The notes beneath the pieces were generated by a model. That model had not been told where the DNA came from. It did not search any database and worked only from the letters and a program-made list of their open reading frames with translations. DNA of 64,000 nt from Siphonodentalium dalli (taxonomy: Eukaryota > Mollusca > Scaphopoda > Gadilida > Siphonodentaliidae), in NCBI GenBank assembly GCA_032622095.1, contig CP136062.1, positions 13,105,710 through 13,169,709 of the forward strand, given 5' to 3'. The translations under genes were made by a program, and so were the position numbers. Of this stretch, positions 32,828 through 42,698 are shown piece after piece. Numbering within the stretch: position 1 is the stretch's first letter; the number at the start of each line of letters is the position of its first letter.

Positions 32828-33659
32828 TTTGTAGGTCGATGTCGTTGGGCCAGACTTGTTATATGCAGATCTGATTTGGTCCACTAATATTTCCGCTTTC
32901 TCTTTGACTGTCATCGATCAATTTTCCCTTAAGAGGAGGGGCGACACTCCGATTGAATAGAATGAGAACAATGACAGCAATATATGTAAGTTATGCACAT
33001 TGTTCTTCAGTGTCGCTTGTGGTGAACGTGCGATGTGCGTGAGTAATGATACTAGTGATATATGTAAGGTTTCCTGTTGTTACTATCGGTGCTACCTATA
33101 GGTAATTTTAACTCAGATAAATTAGCGCAATTTCGTAATTTAGCTGAGCATGAGTTCCACAACTCCACCGATGAATGGAGGAAGGAATTTTCATATGACT
33201 AAGAATCTTAAGACAGGTTGTCATGGTGATGCTTCTTAGGTAGATATCGATGCACAGTCTATGTTGATCGTGGAACTAATGCATATAGTGGTGTCATAAA
33301 GTTACATGTATGGTGGTGTCATGTAGCTACATGTATGACGGTGTCATATAGTTACATGTATGGTGGTGTCATATAGTTACATGTATGGTTGGACTAATAC
33401 ATATAGTTACATGTGTGATGGGACTAATGCATATAATTGCATGTATGGTGTCATTTTTTAAAACTTGTTTATAACATGTTTTAAAAAATGACACCATAAT
33501 GCAACTATATGCATAATTTTGAATTTTTCCGGCGCTCTGACAATGTTTCCCAAACAGTTTTCATTCGTGTGGCGTCGTAGCTTCAGTTGAATCAACACGT
33601 GGGCAAGCTCATACAAAGCATGTGGATGGATGAATTGGAATGAGGAATGTATTCGCTTT

Positions 33660-34060
33660 CACCTTTAGTTCAGTTGTTCCAAATAGGAGTAGCATACTCT
33701 AAAATAGGGCGTATCTAAATAAAATAAATTCTTTCGAGGGTTCTCCTGCCAAGGACAAATTCATTCTTCCTTAGTAGAGCTACTTTTTTGTCGCTCTTCA
33801 TTTAACTTCAGTTGTATGGTCGATCCAGCTACCTGTATAGTTAAACAAGTTACCAAGATGTTTATATCTAGATACAGTTTCAATAATTTCGCCATCCATT
33901 ATTTAAGGTTGAAATGGTGACATTTTGTCTGTTCGTGCATTGTTTTAAAAGCACTGAATTTAACCATTGAACAATTATTTCTAAATCTGAGTTCATTAGG
34001 TCTGCCGCTATGTTAGGATATTCTCTGCTAAATATATCGAGGTATCATCAGTGAATATTT
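33660..34060 (-). pseudogene. LINE reverse transcriptase fragment with FTDD motif
   Basis: On the - strand, with frame shifts: FTDDTSIYLAE, then YPNIAADLMNSDLEIIVQWL, then TVSRYKHLGNLFNYTGSWID, then LERIYFI and RPILEYATPIWNN. The FxDD box is the catalytic RT motif of non-LTR retrotransposons (usually FADD), and IRPILEYA-x-xWxN is a typical Jockey/CR1/RTE block about 130 residues downstream. Several stops. It is a different piece from the LINE fragments in the triplication and in a different order, so it is not their continuation. Confidence 0.8.
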
Positions 34061-34545
34061 GTTATATAACATGTTAGGTATCTGCGGTGTCAATGATGAG
34101 GTCCTAAAATTGTATTGGTCACAGTCCAATTATAGGTGCCATAACCCAAGTTTGGGGTTCAGCCCTATTTTATGAAATTGTGGCCTCTAATTGAAACTTA
34201 AATTAATATATATACATGGTTACCACAAACTTAAATCACTAATGTCATTTTATATTCTCGGATGGGATTGCCCATCATCGACCACCTTGTCCCAAAAAAT
34301 TACAAAACTGAGCAACTACAACTTAAACTAGCACAAAATCGACAAAAACAATAATTTCAGACTGGTACCGAATATACGATATTTGTTCACGTGGAAACCG
34401 TGTTGTTGTGTGGTTTAATCATTAACTAGACATACATGACATGGATCCATAAATATCCACAGTCAATAAGTATTTAGTTGAGATCATAAATTGACAATTT
34501 GGAGTTGTTATTGCTATGAATTTATAACACCAACTTATAACCTGG
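34061..34545. other. No feature recognised
   Basis: AT-rich sequence with no gene or clear repeat. Confidence 0.45.
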
Positions 34546-34715
34546 ATAACAATACATTCCTCATTCCAATTAAGCCATCCATATGCTTTGTATGAGCATG
34601 TCCACTTGTTGATTCAACTGAAACTAATTTGAGATGGCAACCAATATGGCCACCATAAATTTAGAAATATAAATTATGGAAAACTTCGATCTCGTTAGCA
34701 GACACTAGATAAACT

Positions 34716-35125
34716 GTATGGATGTGGTAGCCCAGTGGGTAGAGTGTCGGACTTGTAATGGTGTTAATGCACCGGCGTGAGTTCGCGCCTCGCTCGGTGG
34801 ACTATTGTGTCCACAACAGTGGCTTGGCCAAATTGAGCGGTGTGTGTGCTATATATAGCCACAATTGTTTCAAATCTCGCGCCAGGTTGTGACCCTTGGG
34901 CAAGGTCACTTGTACTGTACTCGCTTCGTCGTGCCTAGACGCGAAATAGGTACCTGGTTGTTGGGTATCCGTAAGCCGCTCTAGTGAAGCGCCTGTAAAA
35001 TGGCAGCAGGCACAAGACTCGGCATTACTCATAAAAAACAGCTGGGGTAATAATGTGAGCGCTTAGAGCTACACCAGGGATTAAGCGCTATATAAATGAT
35101 ATACATTATTATTATATTTATTATA
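34716..35125 (+). mobile_element. tRNA-derived SINE
   Basis: The head has a box A, GGTAGCCCAGTGGGTAGAGTG (about 34726-34746), and a box B, GAGTTCGCGCC (about 34779-34789), spaced as in tRNA. The tail carries AATGTGAGCGCTTAGAGC, then TTAAGCGCTATATAAATGAT and an ATT-rich end (ATTATTATTATATTTATT). The GCGCTATATAAATG tail is a widely shared 3' end of animal SINEs that use a LINE partner. About 400 bp and apparently full length. Confidence 0.82.
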
Positions 35126-35213
35126 ACTGGACTTGAAAGTTGCACAACAAATCGCCCAGAGCCATACGTTTGTTTGCCTGTCCTGCTAGTTTTCACACAC
35201 ATGACTGTTTCAG

Positions 35214-35322
35214 AAGCAGACGCGAGACTTTGAGTATCGACATAATTTATGGTGCTAAATACTTTGGTTATCCGACCACAATTGGAAAGGGACATGGACC
35301 CCTGTCATTCGTGAAACAATAA
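35214..35322 (+). CDS. Possible terminal exon, unidentified
   Basis: After a pyrimidine-containing acceptor-like stretch ending ACTGTTTCAG, an open frame reads SRRETLSIDIIYGAKYFGYP and TTIGKGHGPLSFVKQ to a stop that overlaps AATAAA (35317-35322 region). The composition looks protein-like, but I recognise no family and there is no partner exon nearby. It could equally be a coding fragment carried by a mobile element. Low confidence. Confidence 0.2.
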
Positions 35323-35389
35323 ATTAAAGGCGGTCAAATTGGAAATTGTCAAGCATTTGAACCTGAAATATATAGCACAAGTTTCATTC

Positions 35390-35468
35390 GGCGTAAACCA
35401 GCTTATGATAGCGGTATAGCGCGTTGCTAGTAAACTAGTATCTCGGCTCTACCTAGCTGGTTTACGTA
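35390..35468. repeat. Small inverted repeat
   Basis: CGTAAACCAGCT near 35392 and AGCTGGTTTACG near 35455 are inverted around ~50 bp. Confidence 0.5.
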
Positions 35469-35597
35469 CGAGGAACCTTTAATAATAAATATACATCTGA
35501 TATATAATTTGTCATAGTTATAACAACAACTGTCAGTAAAGTATGAAAAGCAATTAGGTAGAGATGTGTACTGCACTGACACATTAATTAATACCTT

Positions 35598-36152
35598 CAA
35601 ACGTCAACATTTAAAGGTGGATTATCTCTTTGTAAACATGTATTATATAGTTACCGGGGTATTAAATATTATATTTGAATCGAAGACTCCTGTCCGGAAA
35701 TGCTTCTATCGATTAATATTAATTTTATTTCGAATATGTTCTGGTCTAAAAATGTGTGGTTGTTTAGCTAATGAACAATAGTGGTTAATGTTAACAGAGA
35801 CCAGAAATTTTATTGTGAAATGTTTTCAGAAATACACGTTGATTATACTTATTATCGCTTATAACTATGGAATAAAACAATACAACCAATCAATCTGGGA
35901 CATCAGACGTTCGGTACGTAGCCATAGGAACAACCCAATGCTTCATATCGCTATATTTTATCACCCGATAGGTATCTTCTAAAAATGGACAAATAAAGGG
36001 TCCCAATAAAATATTCGAAATAAAATCAATATTAATTGATAGAAGCCTTTCCGGACAGGGGTATTCAGTTCATATTTATTATGTTATACCAACGCAACTA
36101 TTTCAAATTTGTTATTTAAAGAGATAATCCATCTTTAAACGTCAACATTTAA
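35598..36152. mobile_element. ~555-bp MITE-like inverted repeat
   Basis: About 35605-35745 and 36003-36145 are inverted copies: GGTGGATTATCTCTTTG / AAAGAGATAATCCATC, CCTGTCCGGAAATGCTTCTA / AGAAGCCTTTCCGGACAGG and ATTAATATTAATTTTATTTC / GAAATAAAATCAATATTAAT. No transposase. Boundaries are approximate and I find no target duplication. Confidence 0.6.
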
Positions 36153-36171
36153 AGTTAATTTTGAGGATCCT

Positions 36172-36672
36172 TATACTGAAATCAATAACCTTTGGAATTT
36201 CATATTAGACTTTGGGACGGTACATTTGACATTATGACAGGGGCCTGTATTCAGCTCCTACTGAAATCAATAACCTTTGGAATTTCATATTAGACTTTGG
36301 GACGGTACATTTGACATTATGATAGGGGCCTGTATTCAGCTCCTATTGAAATAAATAACCTTGGGAATTTCATATTAGACTTTGGGAGGGCACATTTGAC
36401 ATTATGATAGGGGCCTGTATTCAGCTCCTACTGAAATCAATAACCTTTGGAATTTCATATTAGACTTTGGGACGGTACATTTGACATTATGATAGGGGCC
36501 TGTATTCAGCTCCTATTGAAATAAATAACCTTGGGAATTTCATATTAGACTTTGGGATGGTACATTTGACATTATGATAGGGGCCTGTATTCGGATCCTA
36601 TTGAAATCAATAACCTTGGGAATTTCAGATTGGAGTTTGAGATGGTACATTTGGCATTAGTATAGCGGCCTG
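36172..36672. repeat. 84-bp tandem repeat, 6 units
   Basis: Units share ACTGAAATCAATAACCTTTG, GAATTTCATATTAGACTTTG, GGTACATTTGACATTATGA and GGGGCCTGTATTCAGCTCCT. The last unit is diverged. Confidence 0.93.
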
Positions 36673-36724
36673 TATTCGGCTCATATTTATATCAAGATCA
36701 TCGTAAACAACGTCGTAAAAACAG

Positions 36725-37065
36725 CTAAAAACGCGACCATACCCAACAACCAACAACCAAAACAATCGCTGAAAACACGATCACACACAACAACCAAACC
36801 AATCGCTGAAAACACGATCATACCCAACAACCAAAACAATCGCTGAAACACGACCATACCCAACAACCAAACCAATCGCTGAATAACGATCACACCCAAC
36901 AACCAAACCAATCGCTGAAACGCGATCATACCCAACAACCAAACCAATCGCTGAAACACGATCATACCCAACAACCAAATCAATCGCTGAAACACGATCA
37001 TACCCAACAACCAAACCAATCGCTGAAACACGGTCATACCCAACAACCAAACCAATCGCTGAACA
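36725..37065. repeat. 36-bp minisatellite, ~9 units
   Basis: Unit CCAAACCAATCGCTGAAACA followed by CGATCATACCCAACAA. Because 36 is divisible by 3, long frames appear on the - strand (VVGYDRVSAIGL repeats). I regard these as artefacts. Confidence 0.93.
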
Positions 37066-37225
37066 AATATTGCATACAGCGTCTCTAAATCGTTTCTGTG
37101 GGTTGTTTATGTTCAGGCTCATTTGTCTGCAACCATCTATTGCAGACAATTAACATGATTTGTTTTCTGACTGCATGTCAATGAATTATGGTTCTTGTGG
37201 ACTGAAAGTATGGGTTTGTGAAACC

Positions 37226-37592
37226 AACATTCAATCCGCATGTAACCCTGTCACATTTAAATGTTATAAACTTAACACTCAATCCATATGTAAGCCTGTC
37301 ACATTTAAATGTTATTAACTTAACACCCAATCCGCATGTAAGACTGTCACATTTAAATGTTATAAACTTAACACTCAATCCGCATGTAAGCCTGTCACAT
37401 TTAAATGTTATAAACTTAACACTCAATCCGCATGTAAGCCTGTCACATTTAAGTGTTATAAACTTAACACTCAATCCGCATGTAAGCCTGTCACATTTAA
37501 ATGTTATAAACTTAACACCCAATCCACATGTAAGCCTGTCACTTTTAAATATTATAAACTTAACACTCAATCCACATGTAAGCATGTCAATG
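37226..37592. repeat. 48-bp minisatellite, ~8 units
   Basis: Unit CTTAACACTCAATCCGCATG, TAAGCCTGTCACATTTAAAT, GTTATAAA. Divisible by 3, so repetitive frames of 139-160 codons occur on both strands (e.g. LNPHVSLSHLNVIN). No sign of a gene beyond periodicity. Confidence 0.93.
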
Positions 37593-37699
37593 CTCACCTC
37601 GAATTATTGGGAACTTTTAATATGTTGCTTTAAATATATTCGCCTACTAATTCTGAAAAAAAAATCTCTTCAGTGGTATCTTCCGCTTAGTTCGCCATA

Positions 37700-37975
37700 A
37701 TGTTCCTGACCTATACAGTTGAGTTGGGAATATTGAGGCGATGTAACTACCTTACATCTCGTCCAAGATGGCGGCTAAAATGGCGACCGAAATTTAAAAC
37801 CACGCCTATATTCCTTACTTTCTGACAAAGGGCTTATTGCTACGCGAATTCTAACATCATTTACATGTGGGTATGGAACATGGATATTGTATGTTCGTTA
37901 GGGTTGGGCAAATGATACTCACAACCAAGATTGGTGGGCAGAAATTGAAAAGTCGTCAGTATTTCTAAAAGGGGC
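37700..37975 (+). mobile_element. Fragment related to the long inverted-repeat element
   Basis: TACCTTACATCTCGTCCAAG, ATGGCGGCTAAAATGGCGAC, CACGCCTATATTCCTTACTT and CAGAAATTGAAAAG follow in the same order as in 40495-40750, at about 80 percent. It is a partial copy of the arm of the 39683-44337 element, or a shared repeat. Confidence 0.7.
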
Positions 37976-37993
37976 TGATTTGCATCTCTTGAG

Positions 37994-37999
37994 TTTATT
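37994..37999 (-). promoter_or_regulatory. Probable poly(A) signal of the SLC23A gene
   Basis: AATAAA on the - strand about 100 bp beyond the SLC23A stop codon. No transcript evidence. Confidence 0.5.
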
Positions 38000-38098
38000 G
38001 TATGTCTGTTTCGTTCTACTATAAATTGTAGCTGTTGATAATAAACATTCATTCGAAGTTCTGCGCCCAGACCGTTGGACGTTTTTGTGCTATTTTAA

Positions 38099-38382
38099 CT
38101 ACAGCGTTGTCATCATTCTGTCTGCCCGACTAGGAGATTCGTCATCCTGAACATCTTGAGAAAATGTATAACGAGTTCCAATAGGTTCTGTTTTTTCCTC
38201 GCGTCGACAACCGCAAACATCTCTGAATGTTGTGAATGTGGGACACATGGGCACGTAACGGAAACACGCTACTTTTCTGATGTATTTTGTGACGAACGGT
38301 AGGTCGTACACAGATGATACTGTGCCACTCCCCGAAGACAACTGCTTTCTCCATTGTGATAGCCCTCGATCCTCGAGAGAAC
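38099..38382 (-). CDS. SLC23A: SLC23A-type nucleobase/ascorbate transporter, terminal coding exon
   Basis: Encodes the cytoplasmic C-terminal tail of a sodium-coupled nucleobase/ascorbate (NAT/NCS2) transporter of the plasma membrane. After the acceptor CATTATTCCGTAG it opens with GT, completing a Gly codon, then SLEDRGLSQWRKQLSSGSGT, VSSVYDLPFVTKYIRKVACF, RYVPMCPTFTTF and an acidic, Ser-rich tail to TAG (38099-38101). Vertebrate SLC23A1/2 have the same order: PGSPEERGLxxWK, then YDFP/YNLPFGM-x-IIKK, then CFSYLPISPTF. Phase (1) fits the exon that ends at 62954, where NTVPG is completed. The frame is intact for 94 codons including the stop. The two exons are 24.57 kb apart. Which SLC23A paralogue, and whether it carries ascorbate or nucleobases, cannot be told from the tail. 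Confidence 0.87.
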
Positions 38383-38606
38383 CTACGGAATAATGAAATC
38401 AATGTTCAATAAACCTGATTCATACCATTTCCATTCTGCGGTGAATAAATATCACTACATGGCACACTGCGATCTCTCGTATTGACCAAAGTGAGTTCTA
38501 GTGAACCCCACCCCAGAAGTTTTTTAACAACGAGACTACAAAATAACAGCTAATGTTACGTAAGATTCAGATTGCAGAAATTCAAAGTTAAGTTTACACT
38601 TGGGAC
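38383..38606 (-). other. SLC23A intron, 3' end
   Basis: Acceptor-proximal unique intron sequence. No other feature seen. Confidence 0.5.
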
Positions 38607-39183
38607 CAGGGTTTGCGCTGCCACTTGCCAAATTAGCCAATGTCAAAAATAATTCACATTTGGCAACAAATATTTTCATTTGGCAAAAGTTTTGGAAAGT
38701 CACTTTTTAATTCCTCAAGCAATTTGAAAACTATTGGTCAATCTTTACAATTCATTTCAGGAAACTCTTAAAACATAATTATACTACTGTGGTGTGTTAT
38801 AAGGTGTAGGGGAAGTTAACACCTCTACTAACAAGCAGTTAATATCATTGCATTAGTATAGCTGGTTGCAAGGATTACTAATCCTCCTGTGGCGTGCCCT
38901 TCTGATGAAACAACCCTTTTACCATTATATTGCTCGGTGATTGGCTTATTGTTGTATGATAAACCACAATAGAGATGTGAGTATAATTAATTATTAACTG
39001 CTTTTCTATCGATATCAAAAGTCGTTCAACACGCGAGTGTCCGACGAAACATAATAATTAAGGTTGCAGAAGATGATACTATCAAGGATAACATTTGGCA
39101 AATGGTAATATAATTTTGCAAACAAATATTTTCATTTGGCAAATTTTCTGGAAAAAGTAAATTTCGGTGCAGCGCGGACCCTG
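38607..39183 (-). mobile_element. hAT-superfamily MITE with 8-bp target duplication
   Basis: The element begins CAGGGTTTGCGCTG and ends CAGCGCGGACCCTG, inverted. It is flanked on both sides by the 8-bp direct repeat CTTGGGAC (38599-38606 and 39184-39191). CAGGG termini with an 8-bp duplication are diagnostic of hAT transposons. The 577-bp body has TTTTGCCAAATG-type subterminal repeats and no transposase. It is the complete reference copy for the truncated relatives at 12994-13356 and 18069-18570. Confidence 0.92.
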
Positions 39184-39191
39184 CTTGGGAC

Positions 39192-39682
39192 ACGAACGTG
39201 AAGGTTCCTGATCGAACTGCAACCTTTAAGTTCGGAATTTCAAACCTTTCGTTACTAGGTACTCATTGACAAGTAGTCACTTCAGGAAATGTTCAGATAA
39301 CAAATTCAACAAACCGTCAATTCCACCAATTAATATGTATCATTTTACAATTGTGTACTGTATGTCGTATGTTTGTATTTCCTGAATACCCCTCGGTATG
39401 AATAACAGACCATGCGAATGTATATGTTTATAACTGAATAGAAGAGTCAATTCAGTAAAGCAAGGGTTAATTAAGTTAGTGAATTGTTCAAACATCATTA
39501 TCCTATTGTGTCACGGAATAATACTTGAGTAAACTAATTACTGGATATAGTTAGTGGATTGTGTCACGGAATAATACAGGAGTAAACTAATTACCGGATA
39601 TAGTCCAGGAGATATTGGTCGACCTCTGCACCCCACAGGACCCGACTTCACCTCACTAAAAGTGGCCGCAGAGACTCCAGAC
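39192..39682 (-). other. SLC23A intron with a short tandem duplication
   Basis: TTGTGTCACGGAATAATAC ... AGTAAACTAATTAC-GGATATAGT occurs twice, at about 39507-39553 and 39558-39604. Otherwise featureless. Confidence 0.6.
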
Positions 39683-41411
39683 ATGATGGCGTCCATCATG
39701 ACGGCCATTTTTGTATATGCACCAGGTCTCTTTGATCGCCGTTATAGTAAAGATCGTATCACATGCGGTCTTGTTTTCAGCTCGATTAACTATGCTAATA
39801 TACAACCCTTACAAATTATCAAAACATCCGATACCAGAATCCAATATGGCGGCCAAGATGACCGCCGAAATATAAAAATATGATATATTTTTGACGTTTC
39901 ACCACCTTTCGTTTGTCTCTGTGGGACAATATTGGCATGTTGGCGTGATATTATACATTTATCGTATAGAAGAGTCATAGGCGAACACATGGGGACCATA
40001 ATATACATTCATTGTGGGATATTTTTGTCCGATATCACGTTTTCCCTAATGCCGGTATAATGGGTCAGAGCCGAATATACGTTAATAACGCGATGTAATG
40101 TTTCGAATCAATGAATGTCATTGCTATCATAACAACAGCCATGCATATATACGTGCAGAAGATACTCGAGCTAGGATTCCCCTTATACCTGAGTTGAGGA
40201 ATAATCACCCAAATCCAAGATGGCGGCCAAAATGGCCACCATAAATAGAACAATCGCCGAAAATCACCGATTTTAGCATCAGTGAGCATTATTGTCATGA
40301 CAACCAGACACCTGCTTACTATTGTGAGTTTGGAACACTTAGGCGAAGAACTTTCCTTGTACCATATTCAAATAAAAGTCCCCCAAATCCAAAATGGCGC
40401 CCACAATGGCGGACATATTTTGAAAAATCACCGAAATTCCCTCATATTGGGCATTATTTTCGAGACAACACCACCCATGCTTACAGTTGAGTTGGAAATA
40501 CTGAGGTGAAGTAATTACCTTACATCTCATTCAAGGAATGGTTTTTCAAATCGAAGATGGCGGCCAAAATGGCGACCGAAATTTGAAAACACGCCTACTT
40601 TCCTTTACTTTCTTACGATGGGCGTTATTGTTTCGCGATTTCTACCCACCATCACATGTTGATATGGAATATAGATACGAAGCATTCATTATGATTTGAT
40701 ACTCACAGTCAATACGGCGGCCAAACTGGCGGCCAGAAATTGAAAAGAAGCCGATATTATCACATACTAATTTCAACTTGTTGTCATAATATCCATCTGT
40801 ATAGACGAAACGGTACATAATATAAGCCGTCTATTAGTTCCAACGTGAGTCGTAGCCTTTTGGAAGGATAAAAACCCACAAGCGCGATGTGACATTTCAA
40901 AATCCATTCTCCGCCAAGGGCCCATACTGGCCGTAACCGTATATAGGTGCGCCGAATAGTCATATTATGACTTCCAAGAATCAAAACAACAGTACTTGAG
41001 TTTATTCTGATTTGCCACATTCAGCATTATCTAGACCAGTTTCCGTCTCTTCGTCAGATTAATCTATCTTGCTCACAATAACAGTTTTCTACACTTCTTT
41101 GTAGAATGGTCCCACTATTCGGAATGTTTCAAACAATACATATGCCGGTGCCCAGCTCACGTGTTTGTTCCGAAAGCTTGGAATTCTTATCTTTATTCTT
41201 GGCGTGCTTCATTCGTGGTATAGCTTATGGTATAATTCAGATGCTACATATGGTGTATGGGCGTCATCTTGTGCGATAAACTAGAAAGGTATTCGGTCCA
41301 TGCGTATACTAGCTTTCAGAAGGGCCTATCTATCTGCGTATTGTCAGCTTTGGTGACCTAATGGGGATAACAACATGTACACCTGGTGATCTTCCCAAAC
41401 AACCACTTTTC

Positions 41412-41460
41412 GTGAATTGATGAACCATATATTGAGTCAATATATGGTTCATCAATTCAC
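41412..41460. repeat. Perfect 24-bp-arm palindrome
   Basis: GTGAATTGATGAACCATATA-TTGA and its exact complement are separated by a single G. It lies in the centre of the long-inverted-repeat element. Confidence 0.95.
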
Positions 41461-41465
41461 ATACT

Positions 41466-41985
41466 CATCTAAAGCACCGACGTAGCCGGGCAACTTCTGT
41501 ATATGGCTTCGAATGTTGAAAGCCTGACATAGTTTGTGGGAATGTGTCATGATAGTGGAAATGAAATTGGACCATGGTGGGACCGCCCCTTATTTTGGTA
41601 TGTTTTAGATTCAGACAGGATCTCATGGGTGGCTTTGCTTTCCTTGTATGGTAAGACTGTATGTTCCCATCCGTTTGGAAGCCGTTCTTAATCAACTGGA
41701 CTAGGCGTGTGCCATTGGTTACTACTGTATAAGTCCCACCAAGACTGGGGTGTAGTCTTAAAGGCGATACCTTTGATGGTTGGCTGATATGTCATTCCCA
41801 CGCTGGGTGGTGGTCGGTATGGTTCAAGGAAGTACAAATGCCATCAACAAAAGGGTCAAATGTTCAACGCGAAGAACACCCAGAGGAATGTTACGTTGAT
41901 GAGCTCTTACATTCAGTTCAACATACGTTGGTACACCAAGTGATTTCTTGGTAACATCACCATTGTGACCATTTTCCTGCATGAG
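41466..41985 (-). pseudogene. Possible ZP-domain (ZP-C) coding fragment
   Basis: On the - strand, from 41983 downward: QENGHNGDVTKKSLGVPTYV then ELNVRAHQRNIPLGVLRVEH, a stop, a non-matching stretch, then QLIKNGFQTDGNIQSYHTRK and MVQFHFHYHDTF. The order VG-P-YVEL-V ... PLVLRVE ... LI-NGCPTD--VQ-Y ... F-F--F resembles the C-terminal half of zona pellucida domains, with the cysteines lost (NGF for NGC). Stops and a frame shift break it. The similarity is my reading of motif order only; it may be chance. It sits in the centre of the long-inverted-repeat element, as captured host sequence might. Confidence 0.35.
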
Positions 41986-42314
41986 ACATTAACTACTATA
42001 TTCTAATGTTATATATATAAAGCTATATGATCATAAAAGTCGCGTTCCCCAACGTCCACAGACATTGCCATCGAGACTATAAATTGTTCTTTAAATACAT
42101 AGTGAAATAAATGCACCACAGTTCCTGACATTTTCATGAATAATACCGCCCACATACTGACACTAACCCTGAGAGAGGATAACAAAACGCATACATTCAT
42201 GCTATAAAGACATTATCCTTTACTCGATCCGACTGTTTTGAGGGAGGCTAGCATAGTATTATCAAGACAAAATTGTACATCTGGTCAAGTTGAATCAAAA
42301 CGGCTTCGAAATGG

Positions 42315-42698
42315 ATGTGGAAATACAATCTTACCACAAACAAAAAGAAAAAAACCGACACGCATGACATTCTATATCTTAAACATGCATCAGGTGTAGG
42401 GGTTGTGTATACCGTGCCCCATTTCATTCCCACTATTATGGCGCATGTCCACAAACTAGCACCGCGAGTATTGTTCTTCTCTGCTGGGAGATATTCGACG
42501 AGACAACTGCGGGACGTCACACAGTTTGCTTCGGATCATGGTCAAGATGTGGGTAGTCGGTACACTATGGTCTTCTCCTTGGCAGATAGACATCTGTCAA
42601 AGGGAATGAGGCAGCTAGCAACCATCGAAACACTGTCGAAATTGTCCACGTATGCCAATGCGTTCGCCGAGTTTGTGAGTTGGCGAACCATCTATTGA
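42315..42698 (+). CDS. Unidentified open frame in the transposon core
   Basis: The frame encodes about 128 residues. The part from GVGVVYTVPHFIPTIMAHVH through LAPRVLFFSAGRY, STRQLRDVTQFASDHGQ and YANAFAEFV looks protein-like, with amphipathic and hydrophobic alternation. The order RVLFFSxGR ... VTxFASDHG ... YTMVFSLAD recalls von Willebrand A domains (xVLLFTDGxx ... GVxxFTxGxG), but the MIDAS DxSxS start is absent and the match is weak. No homologue recognised. It could be a captured exon or noise. Confidence 0.22.
   Translation: MWKYNLTTNKKKKTDTHDILYLKHASGVGVVYTVPHFIPTIMAHVHKLAPRVLFFSAGRYSTRQLRDVTQFASDHGQDVGSRYTMVFSLADRHLSKGMRQLATIETLSKLSTYANAFAEFVSWRTIY

Larger units (their letters stand above)
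31426..33650. repeat. Tandem triplication, copy 3 (2225 bp)
   Basis: Third copy. After 33650 the sequence continues as GAGGAATGT|ATTCGCTTTC, which is the ancestral right junction, because the inverted homologue at 34547-34625 continues the same way. Confidence 0.95.
33576..34625. mobile_element. Inverted-repeat bounded segment
   Basis: 33576-33655 (CTTCAGTTGAATCAACACG ... GGAATGAGGAATGTATT) is repeated in inverted orientation at 34547-34625 (AATACATTCCTCATTCC ... GTTGATTCAACTGAA), about 90 percent alike. The ~900 bp between them includes a LINE RT fragment. It may be a foldback element or two copies of a LINE-end or SINE in opposite orientation; I cannot distinguish these. Confidence 0.5.

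Noticed and set aside
33660-34060. Continuation of the LINE fragments in the triplication
   Set aside because: On the - strand the FTDD block would have to lie downstream of (at lower coordinates than) the NYRPVS block, but it lies upstream; they are separate insertions.
36687-37700. Open frames of 120-160 codons on both strands
   Set aside because: They follow the 36-bp and 48-bp minisatellites exactly; no non-repeat domain, no splice or start evidence.
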